Shown here: one piece after another, positions 46,333 to 58,559 of the stretch | How the letters are laid out: each line of letters opens with the position of its first letter | How positions within the stretch are numbered: position 1 is the first letter of the stretch | DNA from: Cunninghamia lanceolata | Lineage: Eukaryota > Streptophyta > Pinopsida > Cupressales > Cupressaceae | Reading direction: 5' to 3' | Assembly (NCBI GenBank): GCA_027924645.1 | Contig: BSBN01000843.1 | Location: forward strand, 1 to 64,000 | DNA: 64,000 nucleotides | The notes under the pieces: model-generated | The model's input: only the letters and a program-made list of their open reading frames with translations | Databases searched by the model: none | Told to the model about the DNA's origin: nothing | Program-made: the position numbers and the translations under genes

Positions 46333-49300
46333 TGTTACACCCCAAAATTTGACTATGATTTACTTTTTTCTTGCATGCAATTAGTAGTTAATTATGCATG
46401 AATTAATGATTTGACATTATGTGAAAATGTCAGGATAAATCAATGATATCATGAGTTTATGTTTATATGATTAGAAATTAGACATTTGATTATAAGATGT
46501 TATGATTATTTATTCATAAGGTTTATGAATTGACTAACGATGCACTAATCCTACTTTGGTGATTGCAAGTTGTAACTAGGAAACATGTCTTTTCCACCCT
46601 CCGAGAAAGAGAGGGACAACATCATTGGAGAGAAGAGAATAGACGTATGGATAAGAACATATTGATTGCCATCTAAGTCTTGTGCTTTCACAATTTTAGT
46701 GAACTTTCATCAAGTTTGGTAAGATATGTTTGACCAATTGGTCTAAGTTTGGTTTTGACTTGACAAGTTGTCAATTGTCAACTAGATACATTAAGTTGAG
46801 GTTACTATTGAAAACCTAGGCAGGTTAGAACTTGACCGTCGAAAAGGAAATGGTTGATGATAGTTAAACTATTTTTATTATTGGTAATTCCTGATTGGAA
46901 TTCTATTATGTTATTTTATCTATTTTGACATTTAAGCAATTTTGAGAGGGGGAGAATACCTCGACCCCATTCTCATATCTTGTTGAGTGTTAGAAATAAC
47001 CTAAGTATATGTTGTATACACCTATATTATGTTGTTATATATATCTATTTAATATGATCTATAGGTTTAACCTATTGTTTTTTTATCGATGAGCTTCTTA
47101 AGGGAACGTGGTATAATTCCAAATTAAATGCAAACCACTTCATGATAGTTATGGGCACTCGAATCCTTTACTCCATGTCAGTTTTGGAGAGTAATGAGGA
47201 GATTATCAAACAACTCAGGAGTGGTGAGAGTAGACAAAGATGAGGGTAGGACCTCTGTAGTCATGGAGGACTATCATGGGACTCAAAATATTTAAGAGTA
47301 GATCTTAGCCAAGTTGGGGGGATATATCGTAGGAGGCTACTGTTAAGTAAGGGACTTCATTAAAAATAGAGAGGGAGAGAGCTTTGGATATCTTATAGAA
47401 TTTGCAGTGAAGACATTGTGAGCACATAACGTTTTGTTATCATAAAGAATCCATGCAGAGAGAGTGAATCAAATGTAGAGGAAGGCATAACATAGCATGG
47501 TTAGCATAGGTAGTAAGGAAGAAACCAGTACTGGATTTGGGAATTGTCGACGTATAGGTATGGCTATCTCATTTAAACTATCATTTCATTCTTAAATTGT
47601 GATAATTGTATTCTATATGATCTTATAGAGATGTATTTGCATATAGCAAAGTATTTAGTGTTATTCAAAATAGTGATCTTATGATTGTAGCAACTATGTA
47701 AACATAGTTACGTAGGAAAATAGAAAAATTATCTTGTTTAGCTTTGAAACTGCACTCAAAGTGCATAAGACATTAGAGTCTGAATGTATGATAGATTAAA
47801 CATCTTTGAATAACAGTTTGAGACCACCTAATATAAATAATAGAATGCTACTGTTAACATCAGGAATACTATGAAGATAACCTTTTCATGCCTTTGTTCT
47901 GTATTATTGAACCTATAGAGAATTGTGTTGCTTGAGAGACATAGGAATTATGGAAAATGTTATGAATAACATTGATTATAAAGACTTACGATATGTAGTA
48001 ACTTGTCTTTCAACCTTGTTTACTTGAGCAAATATAGTTTTCTATTAGCTGTCAAAACATTAATATGAGTAGATGGCTAGCAAGACCAAACTTCATGAGA
48101 ACTCTAATATTAACCTAGGAGTTGTGAGGAGTAAGGTTGTATAAATGTTTAGATGGAGATAGATTTATATTTCTCAATTTATTTTATATGTAGAAGTTTT
48201 ATTGTTTACAATCAAAAGATTTTGTGATAGAATATATTCACTTATTTTAGAATATATATAATGATATTGATATCATTAGAAACACCTAGGGATAGTGATA
48301 TATTATCACATATGCATTCTACAACAATGATAAGTATTATCATGATATTCGAAGGATGTTATATATGAGTTCATAACCTAGGTTCCTATATCAAGAGTAC
48401 ATGGACTTAAAGACCAAGAGGTCAAAATATCATATTATTATTGTAGACTCAAACCTATCTAGGTTGAAAGATTGACTTAGTTAAAAGATTAATTATGATA
48501 ATGATAGTATTAATTAAGATTTTATATGAAGAGGATATATCTCATGTACTATGTTTTTACATGTTATGAGAAATGTGAATTCAATCTATGCCCAAGTGGT
48601 CGAGAGAAGACTAGTATCTATCGTTTCTATGTTATGTTATTATAAATTCTTATTTTTGGAAAACAAGAGTATTTGATATTACAATGTATTGGGTTAGAGA
48701 AGTTAAAACCCTAGAATCAACCCAGAAGGGTTTAAAAAACTTGAAAACTGTTAAATCGATTATAACATTGAATTAGTCTATTGTTTATTATGGTCATCAA
48801 TGAATGGTCGAGAAAACATGAAGCCTTATGATAATTAAATGGTTTTTTGATCGAGTCAGAAACTTGTTTTATTACACAAAAGTGTTCAATCTTTGAGTAA
48901 TTGAGTAAAATGACAAGAAGTCATAGACCCTAGTGTTTGCAAGTATGAAATGAGGGACTCTTTGAAAGGTTAAAGTCACCTAAACCCTTATATTACATTT
49001 ATCCTAGATTACGGATTAATTCTAAGTTAGATTGACTAAGATTTGAGTTTAGTCAAGACAATTTATGCCTAGAGATACTAGTCAGGCAAGTCAAACTGTA
49101 GGATGAGGTAGTTTTCCAAGTCGAGTTAGAGGTGTGTGAACACACGACTAGGTTTATTGCAAACATCTATTTATAGAGAAACTTTAGCCAAAGTGATGCA
49201 TTTTTCTCTACATGCATTAGTCGGTTCACCATGCCTAGATTGTTTAACCTATCAGAATGATCATACTTAGCTAGAAGATTGTCTAGAGTTGTATGGTTGA

Positions 49301-49792
49301 TTGAGTTACATAGGACGCAACACTAGGACTCAGATGGAAACCTGTTGGTTCCTTATGCCTATACTCTTCATGAAGGTTAGGGCCACTTCTAGATGGAAGA
49401 TGAGTGGGGGACCACCAGTTTGTGGTTAGAGGGAAAGCACTTGGATGATGCTTTCCCTCTATAGCAAAAGACTCACTGAGATTTGTGAGACATAGACCAA
49501 GATTCCATATGTAGTATAGTTCATGTTATAACTTATAATCGTCAAACTTATGTAAACTTATTCATATTGCCAAGTACAAATTATTTGTAATTATAAAGTG
49601 AAATGATTTCACTATGATTTTATCTTTTAATATATTATATTTTCAAGGTTGAAAAATATTTAGAAAAGATATGTATTTAATTCTATGTGATTATACAAAT
49701 GTAAAAAAAATTCTCTCTTGGTTAAACATGTTCATTTACTTTCTTAGTAAATTTTGTGAGTATTTCCAAGTGGTATGAGTTGGTATGTTACA
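46333..49792 (+). repeat. 3' LTR of element E
   Basis: 3460 bp, TGTTACACCCC to GGTATGTTACA, parallel to 37710-41215; followed by the target duplication CTGAT (49793-49797). Open frames within it are not taken as genes. Confidence 0.95.
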
Positions 49793-49797
49793 CTGAT

Positions 49798-50250
49798 GCA
49801 AAAAGACTAAGGATTGGGATGATAAGGAATTTATTCCTGATACAAAAGACAAGAAACTTGAGAGATACATGATGACATACCACAGGAAATAATTGATTCA
49901 TATGTCACTAATCCAGAGGATTGGGATGATGAGGAATATGGTGAATGGAAAGCTCCCATTATTCCAAATCTAGAATACAAAGGTCCCTGGAAGCCCAAAA
50001 AAATTAAGAATCTAAATTCAAGGGAAAGTGGAAGGCTCCATTGATTGATAATCCTAAATTCAAAGAATGATCCCGAGCTCTACATATTCCCACATTTGAA
50101 ATATGTTGGAATTAAGTTATGGTAGGTCAAATCAAGAACTTCAATTGATTATATTCTAGTGTCTGATGACCTTGAATATGCAAAGAAGTTAGTAGAAGAG
50201 ACATGGGGCAAAAACATGGATGTTGAAAAGGTAGCATTTGATGAGGCTTA
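49798..50250 (+). pseudogene. Captured calreticulin fragment, copy 1, second part
   Basis: The P-domain and start of the C-domain are readable: EDWDDEEYGEWKAPIIPN, YKGPWKPKKIKN, then WKAPLIDNP, the SGTLFDNI-equivalent region broken near 50140, and DDLEYAKKLVEETWGKN near 50170. Calreticulin P-domains carry such DWDD and GxWxAPxIxNP repeats. Stops and frame changes are numerous. The acidic tail and the retention signal are missing. No intron was noticed across the fragment. Confidence 0.92.
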
Positions 50251-50687
50251 GGGAAAGACGGTTCAGAGGAGGTCAAGAGTCACATAGGATTGTATAGGGA
50301 TTTTAAGTGAAGACAAGAGTTTAGAAAGGTATGTATAACCTTTTTAAGGGTCTATATAACCCTATGAAAACCCTAAAGAAATCTATGAATCATAATAGGT
50401 CTGCATAACCATTTTAAACTCTATCAAACCATTTGAAAAATCTGTGAGAAGCACAAAGAGGTCTATATAGTATAAAGAGGTTTATGAAGGCTTATAAGTG
50501 ACTATGCAAGCTTGTTAAAAGTTACAAGCAGTCCACAAGTTATTTTTATGTTTGTGTGACTATTGAAACACATAATGACTATGCATGGTCTGTTGAAATA
50601 CATTGTGTGTATTTCAATAGTTGAAGAGTGTGTATTTCAACAATTAAAAGGGTTTGTATAAGCCTAGAAGAGTCTACATGGCACCAC

Positions 50688-51090
50688 AAAATATCCCCTT
50701 GTAGAGAACAAAACCATGAAAAAGGTAACAACCATTGGTGTAGTAGTCGCAACAAGATTCTACATGTCTGTGGGTTATGTGGGCTATATAACATTTGGAG
50801 AGAAGACACCAGGAAACCTTCTCACTTGGTTTGGATTCTACCACCCATTTTCTTTGGTGGACTTTGCAAACATCTACATTGTATTTCATAATGGGATCTT
50901 ATCAGCTCGTCACCTAGCCTCTGTTTACATTTGTTGAGGAGTGGTGTTCACTACATAGAATGATAACAATTTCATGCACATACCATATATAGTAAAACTT
51001 CTAGGTTGTGGTCCATTGGGTCTGACCCTCTTCTACTTGTTATGGAGAACCTGGTTTGTTATTTTCATAACATTGTCTTGTCTTAGAGCT
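50688..51090 (+). pseudogene. Captured amino-acid permease fragment, copy 1
   Basis: VENKTMKKVTTIGVVVATRF, YVGYITFGEKTPGNLLTWFG and FYHPFSLVDFANIYIVFHNG match a middle part of plant amino-acid/auxin permease family transporters: the segment after the ENKTMKK motif and the next membrane helices. After a stop at about 50936 further family-like pieces follow (LLGCGPLGLTLFYLLWRTWF). Only about 130 residues of a protein normally near 480 long are present. Same strand as the other two captured pieces. Confidence 0.85.
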
Positions 51091-52189
51091 TTCAGTGAAG
51101 ATTGTTTGGTTTTGCAAAGGTTTTGATGGCTATAATGATGTTTTGAATGCTATACAAGACTTGTGAAGAGTATTCAGAGCGTTAGAGACTATCAATAATT
51201 TATGAGATCGTAATTTAAGGCCTTCATCATGAGAAAGACTTATTGCTATGCCTCATAAAGGATTGTAAAGCTATCAAATAGTTGAAATAAGTTAGGAATC
51301 ATGTTCTTATTCCTATGCAAACATGTGGAGGAGGTAGTGGCCATCAAGATTCCTTATCATTGCTTCTTTTTAACAAGCACTTGTTCAAATGAGTGGTGGT
51401 AGTTTTGGAGCTTTTCTAGGAGATCTTTCAGCTTGAAGACTTAGTCACTCAACAAACTATGGAATCTTGAGAAGAAAAGAAGGATGAACTACTATAAGCT
51501 TCTCTTGTCTATGCCTAGGAAGGTGAACTGAAGCATTCAAGAGGCATTTAGTCTCTTTATTTTCCACTTGAGGACAACTTTCTAATTTTTCTCAATGATG
51601 TTAACTCTTACAATATATGTTGTATTTTGGATAGAGATACTCTCTCTAGATTTTGTAATAGATTTTACATACTAAACTATGTAAGAAATTCTAAATCCTT
51701 CATGATCAATAGGAAGAACTAATTTTGGCCTTTCTCATATACATTTATCACTGTGTTGTCTTGAAGAATTGGAAGCTCCTCTTGTGGATTTATCCCTTTT
51801 GTAGCTGTACTCTTCTTTTCTAACATGTGTGGAATTTTTTATGAGTTTGTGTGAATGCAGGTCAGCTTCTTGAGATTATTCTTGTTCTTGAAAAGTAGGT
51901 CTAGAGATATCCTTATTATGGGGGTATCACCTCCATTGTATTTTCATTCATTTCTTACCCTTTTCATGATGAAAACTTAGTTAGATTGCTGAGTAGTGTT
52001 GTTTTAGTAGTGGTTTAGGCCTGCAACTACAAATACATTGTCTTCAGTGATAGGTAATAGGGAACCAACCTTTGTTTGGAGGTTGATCTCTAGCTATCAA
52101 AGCCCACACTTTGAGAGGTCTTCCCATGTTTGACTGAATCACTGAGCTAGGTGTTCAACAAGGGTACATATTCAAGTGACAAAATTTTT

Positions 52190-52208
52190 TGGCATGCCTG
52201 GTGGGACC
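52190..52208 (+). other. Primer binding site of element D
   Basis: TGGCATGCCTGGTGGGACC begins with the obligatory TGG and follows the LTR end by eight bases. It is not the initiator-Met site. Which tRNA it fits I cannot tell without a search. Confidence 0.6.
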
Positions 52209-52541
52209 ATTATGAACTATTTACAGCTCATTTTTTTCCCTTTTCACTAATTTTTGGTGTGTGTTTCAATGATTTCTTCCTTTGGAGGTAATCATAATCA
52301 TACTTGGTGACTCCTACAGTTAGAATCTAATACATTTCAAGAAAATTAAGTGCTAAACTTCTATGAGAAGAGTACAAACAAGGAAAAAATTAGACCATTT
52401 TGAATATTTGCAGTTATCACCACCAAGAAGGAGAGGAAGGTCAGGTTAAATGACTCTAGCTATTTCTGTGAGAGTAAATTCAACCCCCCTCTTGGTAAAC
52501 CTTTTCATTACACTCTTCAAAGCTTAATAATTACTCCTTCC
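52209..52541 (+). other. Leader of element D
   Basis: About 330 bp between primer site and gag start, with no long frame and no other signal recognised. Confidence 0.6.
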
Positions 52542-53620
52542 ATGGCCTAATCGAGAAATCTACCTTTTGTGACTTTCAATGGGGGCAATCCATTAGCTCT
52601 AAATTCTCATAATGATATACTAGTTTCTGCCCTTAAGAGCATTCCATTCTTTACTAATGAAGATTCCACCACCCCCATTGAACACATTCAAGATATATCC
52701 AATGTGTTCTTAGTTCATTATATCACTCAAGAAGATGTGGTTGTTAGGATTTTAGCTTCATCCCTTAAAGGAAAAACTCTTTAGTGCTATAGAAGTTTAC
52801 CACTCACTTTAGTTCATTCATGGGATGAGCTAGGAGATATACTTTGCGAGCAATTTGGAGAGAGGTAAGATAATGTTTCCTTGTTGGAGCAATTAACTAC
52901 CATAAAGAGAGCTCCTAATGAATTAATGATGGACTACAACTTTAGGTTTCAAATGAATTGGGAAATGATTCCAACTCTTCTTAGACCCTCTCCACAAGGT
53001 GCATTTTTGTATTTCTTAAGATCTCTAAATTTTGATATTGCAATGATGATGCAATCTATGGGAGATGAAGTGTTACCATAAGCATACGAGAATAATTAAG
53101 GCTGAGAGCTACCTAATATAGGTTGGAAAGATAGCTCCTAGACCTCATGTACCTCTTTTCCTAGAGTTGTTTACACTTATCAAACCTTCACTTGCTGCTC
53201 TTCCTGAGTCTAGGGCCTCTTCATCCACCTCTACATCTAGTCCTTCCAATGATGTTGATGACCTTAGAGCCTTAGTGAAGAACATGTCCAATAAATTAGT
53301 CTCTCTGGAAAAACAAGCCCCTAGACCTTACCAAAATTATAATCAAGGACAACCTACAAATCAGAATTAGAATTAAGGTTATCAACAAAATAGGAATTAG
53401 TTTTCTAATCAAGTCTATCAACCTAATAGGTGCAAGGTGTCAATCCAAACCCACCTTTACAAGTAAGTCCTCCTATACAACAAGTTCCTACTATTAATAT
53501 GAGAAAAGCCCTTATCCTAATCTAAAATAATGTGGCTCAAGAAGTTGAATGGTGTTATCCTTGTAATCAACCTCACAAATAGTCTACTTGTACAATTGGT
53601 GTGCAAGGACAAGACCTAAT
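52542..53620 (+). pseudogene. Gag of element D, broken
   Basis: ATG at 52542, third codon TAA, then SRNLPFVTFNGGNP in the same frame. The capsid part has HIQDISNVF, LASSLKGKTL, WDELGDILCEQFGER and the NELMMDYNFRFQ region up to about 53080. After a frame change comes an S/P-rich linker and an N/Q-rich stretch. A CCHC-type knuckle of the C-X2-C-X3-H-X4-C form is at 53553-53591 (CYPCNQPH, then TAG, ST, C). Stops occur at 52548, 52782 and 53079 among others. Confidence 0.8.
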
Positions 53621-54039
53621 GGTGCAAAACTTTCTGAATTAGCAAGAACCAATAATGGAAGTTGAAAATCCCAAAATTGAGGTATCTAAAGTGGCTGCTC
53701 CTGAAGCTAGTCTCATGTTTTGGAGTCCTAAGATCATTATGTAGTCAATTAGCCTATGGGCAGTTTGGTTATGTCTCTAAATAATGTTTCAGATAATACA
53801 AGGTCAAAGAAAAGACAAGTGGAGAACATTCCTACACCTTCTATAGTACATCAAGAGCCTCATCCTAAAGAGAAGGAACTTGTGGTGGATCCTACAAAGG
53901 GTAATAAATTTGATATAACCATGAGGCCTACTCTTACAAAAGATATTTGTTCTCATTCAAAAGATCCCAACCAAATCATAGAATAGTCAAAGAAAGAATC
54001 CATAGTTCCTTCAATGTATAATCTTGTAAGCAGCCCCCT

Positions 54040-54801
54040 GAATATTGTTGAGAAAATGATTAAAAATAAATCTGAATGTGTCTATGTGGGATGCATTATC
54101 AATTCCATCTCAAAAGGACCTATTACAAGATGCTTTGAAATAATTTCCATCTGTTGGACCAATAGTTCAAAAAGAGAAGACTCTAATTAGTCTCATCCAA
54201 CCTAATTAAGAGCAAGTAAGTAAGGTGAAGAATCCATCTTATTTCTACTTATCTATAATTATCAGGTGCTAGTATTTCAGTAATGCCAAAAAAGATAGCA
54301 GACATACTAGAAAATAAATACACTCCAGTTTCTAAAGGTTTTTTGCAACTAGATGGCACTTCAGTTAATATAGTGGGAGTGATTAAAGCGTTGGATTTAA
54401 CTCTTCATGCTTGCCCAAACTTAACTATTAGTCAGGACATATCAATCATTGATCTACCTCATTTCTTCACTATTTTTTTGTCAAGAGATTTCACAACTAA
54501 GGTTGGTGGTTACTTGTCTTTTGATTGGTCTCACATGATCTTAAGGACAAGGTATGGAATAAGGTTAATAATTAAATCCGTGCCTATATCAAATTATCAT
54601 GTAGAAAGCTATGATCCCAGCCTGGCTAACCCAAATTGCATGATACAAGAAGAAGAAGAAAGTGATTCAGGGCTAATAGAGATAGCTACTTCACCTCTTT
54701 TAGTCCTTGATCTCTTGCTAGGTGAGTGGGATAAAGAAATTTATGCTTTTGATCCTTATGATGTTGTTGAAGTGACTGGATTGGGTACATACATGATATA
54801 A
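54040..54801 (+). pseudogene. Protease region and linker of element D
   Basis: The open frame from MPKKIADILENKY (54283) to GLGTYMI (54801) holds LTLHACPNLTISQDISIIDL and FLSRDFTTKVGGYLSFDWSH, typical of the end of gypsy protease in Athila/Tat-type elements (the D-L-P region followed by L-G-R-D in relatives). The part before it, with the active site expected near 54200-54290, is frame-broken, and I do not see an intact D-S/T-G triad. Confidence 0.65.
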
Positions 54802-54849
54802 GAAGAAAACTCTTTTGTGCATTCTTAACTCGAGCAATAAAATGATTTA

Positions 54850-55229
54850 GATGGCCTTTGGAAAATTTTCTTTGATGGTGCAAGGAATGGAGTAGGTGTA
54901 GTGTATTTCTGATCTCTCCAAGTGGTAAGAAGTTTCATTTTTCTCATAGACTACATTTTTCTTCTACAAATAATGTTGTAGAGTACAAAGCATTGATTCA
55001 TGGGTTGTTAGTGGCAAAGAAAAATAAAATTAAACAACTACAAGTGTTTGGAGCCATTGAATTAGTGGTTCATAAAGTGAGAAAGAGGTGTGCCACTAAA
55101 AATGAGCTTCTTAGAGATTATAGGCATAGAGTTTGGAACCTTATAGAAAATTTTGATGCTCTAAATCTACAAGTGGTACCAAGGAAATTAAATGTTGAAG
55201 CTAATAAACTGGTAGCAGTTGGATCATAG
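54850..55229 (+). pseudogene. Additional RNase H-like domain between protease and polymerase in element D
   Basis: WKIFFDGA near 54859 (first catalytic D), then after a frame change VEYKALIHGLLVAKK near 54978 (catalytic E), LQVFGAIELVVHK near 55041 and LNVEANKLVAVGS near 55195. This is the order of the archaeal/plant-type RNase H fold found as a second RNase H in Tat-type elements. At the third and fourth acidic positions relatives have D (GDS-LV, N-x-AD-LA); here they read A and N, so the domain is dead. A normal RNase H follows the polymerase as well. Confidence 0.7.
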
Positions 55230-55277
55230 TTTTTTCCACCTAGAGACCTTTTCTAAGGTCATGATCAGCATGTCAAT

Positions 55278-55690
55278 ATGGTGATCAGAACTTCCATTCT
55301 GGATAATGATGCAAGTTGGCAAATCTTTGATAGTGATGAACAAATAGTTAACTTCATCCAAAATGAAGATGATTTTTCGTCATATTTGCAATCAAGGTTA
55401 CAAGAGGGGTATGGTGGTCAGATTATGCAATTAAAGTCTAACAAGTTCCCAAGAGGATTGATTAGTCTTGAAAACATATTCAATCCTAATGATGAGTTCA
55501 AGGGAGAAATAAAAAATATGACAACAAGAGAAGAAGATTATTAAAAGGTTACAATTGCCCAAGGCAAAGAGATGGTGCTAGGAAAGGTATGTAGTCACAT
55601 TGAGAAATAAACTTTCATTTCTTTATCTCAAAAGTATAGTGATATTTTCTCTTGGAATTATGAAGACCTTAAAGGGTTTTATCCAAATGT
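55278..55690 (+). pseudogene. Linker before the polymerase of element D
   Basis: Open from MVIRTSILDNDASWQIF to REEDY (55544), then EMVLGKVCSHIE and KYSDIFSWNYEDLKGFYP, which is the usual lead-in to gypsy reverse transcriptase. Only one or two stops occur. No enzyme motif is present. Confidence 0.7.
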
Positions 55691-56348
55691 TTCCCAACAT
55701 GCCATAGACTTAGATCCCAATGCCAAACTTGTTAGGCAAAATCAAAGACCAGTAAACCCAAAGATTAAACCCATGATGAGAAAATAACTTTCTAAGATCA
55801 TAGAGTCTAAAATCATATTCCCTATCAAATACCCCTCTTGGGTGGAAAACTTAGTCCCTATAAGGAAGAAAAATGGGGATATAATACTTTGTGCTAATGT
55901 TAGGGACTTGAATAGAGCCTCCTTGAAATATCATTAACCTCTACCTTCCATGGATCATATTTTACAATTTGTAGTAGGTGTTGAAAGGTTTTCACTTCTA
56001 GATGGTTATTTTGGATACAACTAAATCTTGGTAAGAGGAGAGGAAAGGATTAAGATGAATTTTACAACTAAATGGTGAACCTGTGCCTATGAGAAAATTC
56101 CCTTTGGTTTATCTAATTTTGGTGCTACTTTTTAGAGGGAAATGAATATTTCTTTTAAAGGTTTCATAAACAAGTTTATCCTAATCTATTTGGATAATAT
56201 CATAGTTTTCTCAAAAGTAGGTGAGGATCACATGGAGCATATTGAAAAAGTGTTTGAAAGGTGTAGAAATTTTGGGTGTTCCTCAATCCAAAAATAGTGT
56301 ATTTTTGTTACTCCTCAAGGTAAGATTTTGGGTCACCTAGTGTCAAAA
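55691..56348 (+). pseudogene. Reverse transcriptase of element D, first part, split by a solo LTR
   Basis: Has RQNQRPVNPKIKPMMRK, SWVENLVPIRKKNGDIILC, FSLLDGYFGYN, IPFGLSNFGATF and the catalytic box IYLDNIIVFS near 56190-56215, where the second aspartate of Y-x-D-D has become asparagine. Ends with ILGHLVSK at 56347, where the solo LTR is inserted. Stops are frequent (for example at 55785, 55936 and 56022). It continues at 57689. Confidence 0.9.
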
Positions 56349-57683
56349 TGATGTAGAGTAGGGAGTAATTTGTCAAAACAAACACAATTCAATCCACTTT
56401 GAATGATCTTTTCACCTTTAAGGCTCTAACTTGGTGACTTTTCATAATTTCCCCATTTTTGCCTTGTAGCACTTCCAACAGTGTAAATTGGGCATATATT
56501 TCAAAATACCTCTTAAACCCACAAAAGGATTGACATTATAGATACCCTTTATGGTGTTCTTTAACATATCTAATTTGTGCATGAGGTTGTTTCAGACCTT
56601 CACCTTCTAAAAATTGTTGCTACGCTATTTTATGGGGTAATTAGCTTTGTTTTACAAAGCACCTATGAGAAAATCAAATGAAAAACTTACAAACTCCACT
56701 CCTAGGGTCTTTTCACATCACCTAAGGACCACCCATGTAGATTTTGCCTCAACCACTTGTCATAAATTTGCTGTCCCACTAGAACTCAATCCTACATAGT
56801 CTCTTTGGCTTGTTCACACATGGGGCTTATTGGATCCAAGCACTCCAAACCTTATTCCACCTTACCAACACTTCAAAGACATAAAAAATGACTTGCACAA
56901 GCTTCCCAAACCATTACAAATCAAATTCCATAAGTCTTTCATCAAACCCTAGCCTCTAGCCATCCTTTCATGCCTAAAACATGGTGTTTTGCACTTAGGG
57001 AATCAACAAAAACTTATCAAACCCTACCCCCTACTCTTGAAACCTTTATGAACATCAAACCCTATCTAAATGCAACCATTCCACCAAGTTTTAGCAAGGT
57101 TCACCAGGTGGAATGGGTTTTAATCCATTTTTTTACACCTTCAAACCCTCAAACAAGGTTTATCGACTGTTTTCAATAAAACCTCAATAACTTCCTTCAA
57201 ATTCAATGAAAATGACCCAAACCAAGTGCAAATGAAATATAGTTTGATTCTACATATAATCAAGTAAGGTGCAGGTCATTATCTAGCCGTACAAGGGTGT
57301 ACAAGCGACTGTACCAGCAATAAAAGCAGAAAAACACATAGAAAACATAGTTCCTTCTATTATTTGATCTCTAAAATATCTTCAACAGCATGCCTCGAAG
57401 TTTGTGAGGCATATTTAAACATTTTCAACCCTCAAATGATTCATAACCACGTTTTGAACCAAATGACTATTCACCTTCCACAAAAGACCAAAAACTTGAC
57501 AACTTTGCAACTTTTCTTACAAAATATTTACAATTGCTTCAGAAACTGACCCCACATTACTCAATACATTTCAAATGGTTTATTATGACCTTATTACATG
57601 ACATTAGACTCAAAACACCCCTAACCTAACATAAGACCTTATTTACATAAGTTGACAAGAATTGACATGGTGCCCTTGCACCA
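56349..57683. repeat. Solo LTR inserted in the polymerase of element D
   Basis: 1335 bp, starts TGATGTAG and ends TTGCACCA, flanked by a perfect 5-bp duplication CAAAA at 56344-56348 and 57684-57688. Removing it joins the split polymerase frame. There is no internal coding sequence; the few open frames show no domain. A lone LTR of this sort arises by recombination between the two LTRs of a complete element. I did not find a second copy in the window, so its family and strand are open. Confidence 0.88.
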
Positions 57684-57688
57684 CAAAA

Positions 57689-58362
57689 GAAAGAATCTCC
57701 ATAGAATTGGAAAGGATCTTAGCCATTATCTCTCTTTCTTTACCAACTCATAAGAAGGAATTACAATCTTTTCTTGGAAAGATAATTTTTTTTTGGAATT
57801 TTATTCCTAATTGTGCAGGACTAGTCAAGCATATCACATTGATGCTTAAGAAAGATGTTTCCTTTAAGTGGACCAAGGAAGGAAAAGATAGTTTCAATAA
57901 GGTCAAGGAGGCAATTTCTCAAACACCTACTCTCATCAACCCAAAATTTGAGAAGGATTTCATCCTCTATGCTCATGGAGCTGAATTTGTATTGCAACTA
58001 TCGTAACCCAGTGAAATGATGAAGGTCTAGAGCAACCCTTGGCTTTTTTCAGTCAAACATTGAAAGACTATGAACTAAGGTACAACCCCATGGAGAAACA
58101 AGTATTTTATATCATGAGAGCTCTCAAAAAATTCAAATGTATGCTTGAAAACAACCATATCAAGGTGTTGGTCTCTCATACCAGTGTAAGAGATTTCATA
58201 ATGGGGGCTGAGCTAAGTGAAAAGAGGGCTAGATGGGTGACTAAAATTCTAGAATATGATGTTACTTTCAAAGCCACAAAGTTGATTAGAGGTATAGTCT
58301 TGTGTGACCAACTAGCTATGGATGTTTCAAATGAAGAAGACTCATGTAATGTCTTGCAATAA
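57689..58362 (+). pseudogene. Reverse transcriptase connection and RNase H of element D
   Basis: Resumes with ERISIELERILAI, LQSFLGKIIFFWNFIPNC, LKKDVSFKWTKEGKDSFNKV and FILYAHGAEF, then after a frame change FFSQTLKDYELRYNPMEKQV, IKVLVSHTSVRDFI and RARWVTKILEYDVTF. These are the standard connection and RNase H segments following gypsy polymerase. The D at the RNase H entry reads H or is shifted (ILYAHGAE), so activity is unlikely. Confidence 0.88.
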
Positions 58363-58559
58363 GAGAAAACTAGAGAAGGTACAATGGATGGAAACTTTTA
58401 GATAGCTGATATGAAAAGATTTCATCCACTGGTGAGTATCCTTCTAGATTAGACAAGACTAAGAGGAGACATTTTATATTACAGTCCATTCCATATACTT
58501 TGTTAGATGGTATTCTTTTCAAGAAAAATCTAGGAGTCTTGCTAAGGTGTGTAGAAGAA

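Larger units (their letters stand above)
37710..49792 (+). mobile_element. Complete Ty3/gypsy chromovirus-like element (element E)
   Basis: 12.1 kb, LTRs 37710-41215 and 46333-49792, target duplication CTGAT at 37705-37709 and 49793-49797. Removing it rejoins the calreticulin fragment. Order inside: primer site, a small extra ORF, gag with zinc knuckle, protease, reverse transcriptase, RNase H, integrase and a chromodomain-like end. The order polymerase before integrase is that of gypsy elements. Stops, frameshifts and a lost protease active site make it inactive. Confidence 0.95.
49798..52181 (+). repeat. 5' LTR of element D, right part
   Basis: Continues the LTR interrupted by element E. 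It parallels 61400-62685 and then runs to AAGTGACA at 52181, eight bases before the primer site. It holds the second half of the calreticulin piece and the permease piece. The last 1.1 kb has no counterpart inside this window because the 3' LTR is interrupted and leaves the window. Confidence 0.85.

Noticed and set aside
37554..50250. Calnexin as the source of the captured chaperone fragment
   Set aside because: The segment -PCE-DQLTHVYTFIL-PDA-YSIL and the EYAKKL-EETWGK part fit calreticulin better than calnexin. No membrane anchor is present.
50579..50937. Other frames over the permease fragment
   Set aside because: Only the frame from about 50688 with ENKTMKK and the membrane helices matches the permease family; the rest are shadows.
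36417..52181. Captured gene pieces as a Pack-MULE or Helitron cargo
   Set aside because: I found no terminal inverted repeats of the MULE kind and no Helitron end (CTRR with hairpin). The boundaries coincide with LTR ends of a gypsy element and its primer site. The 3' end beyond the window remains to be seen.
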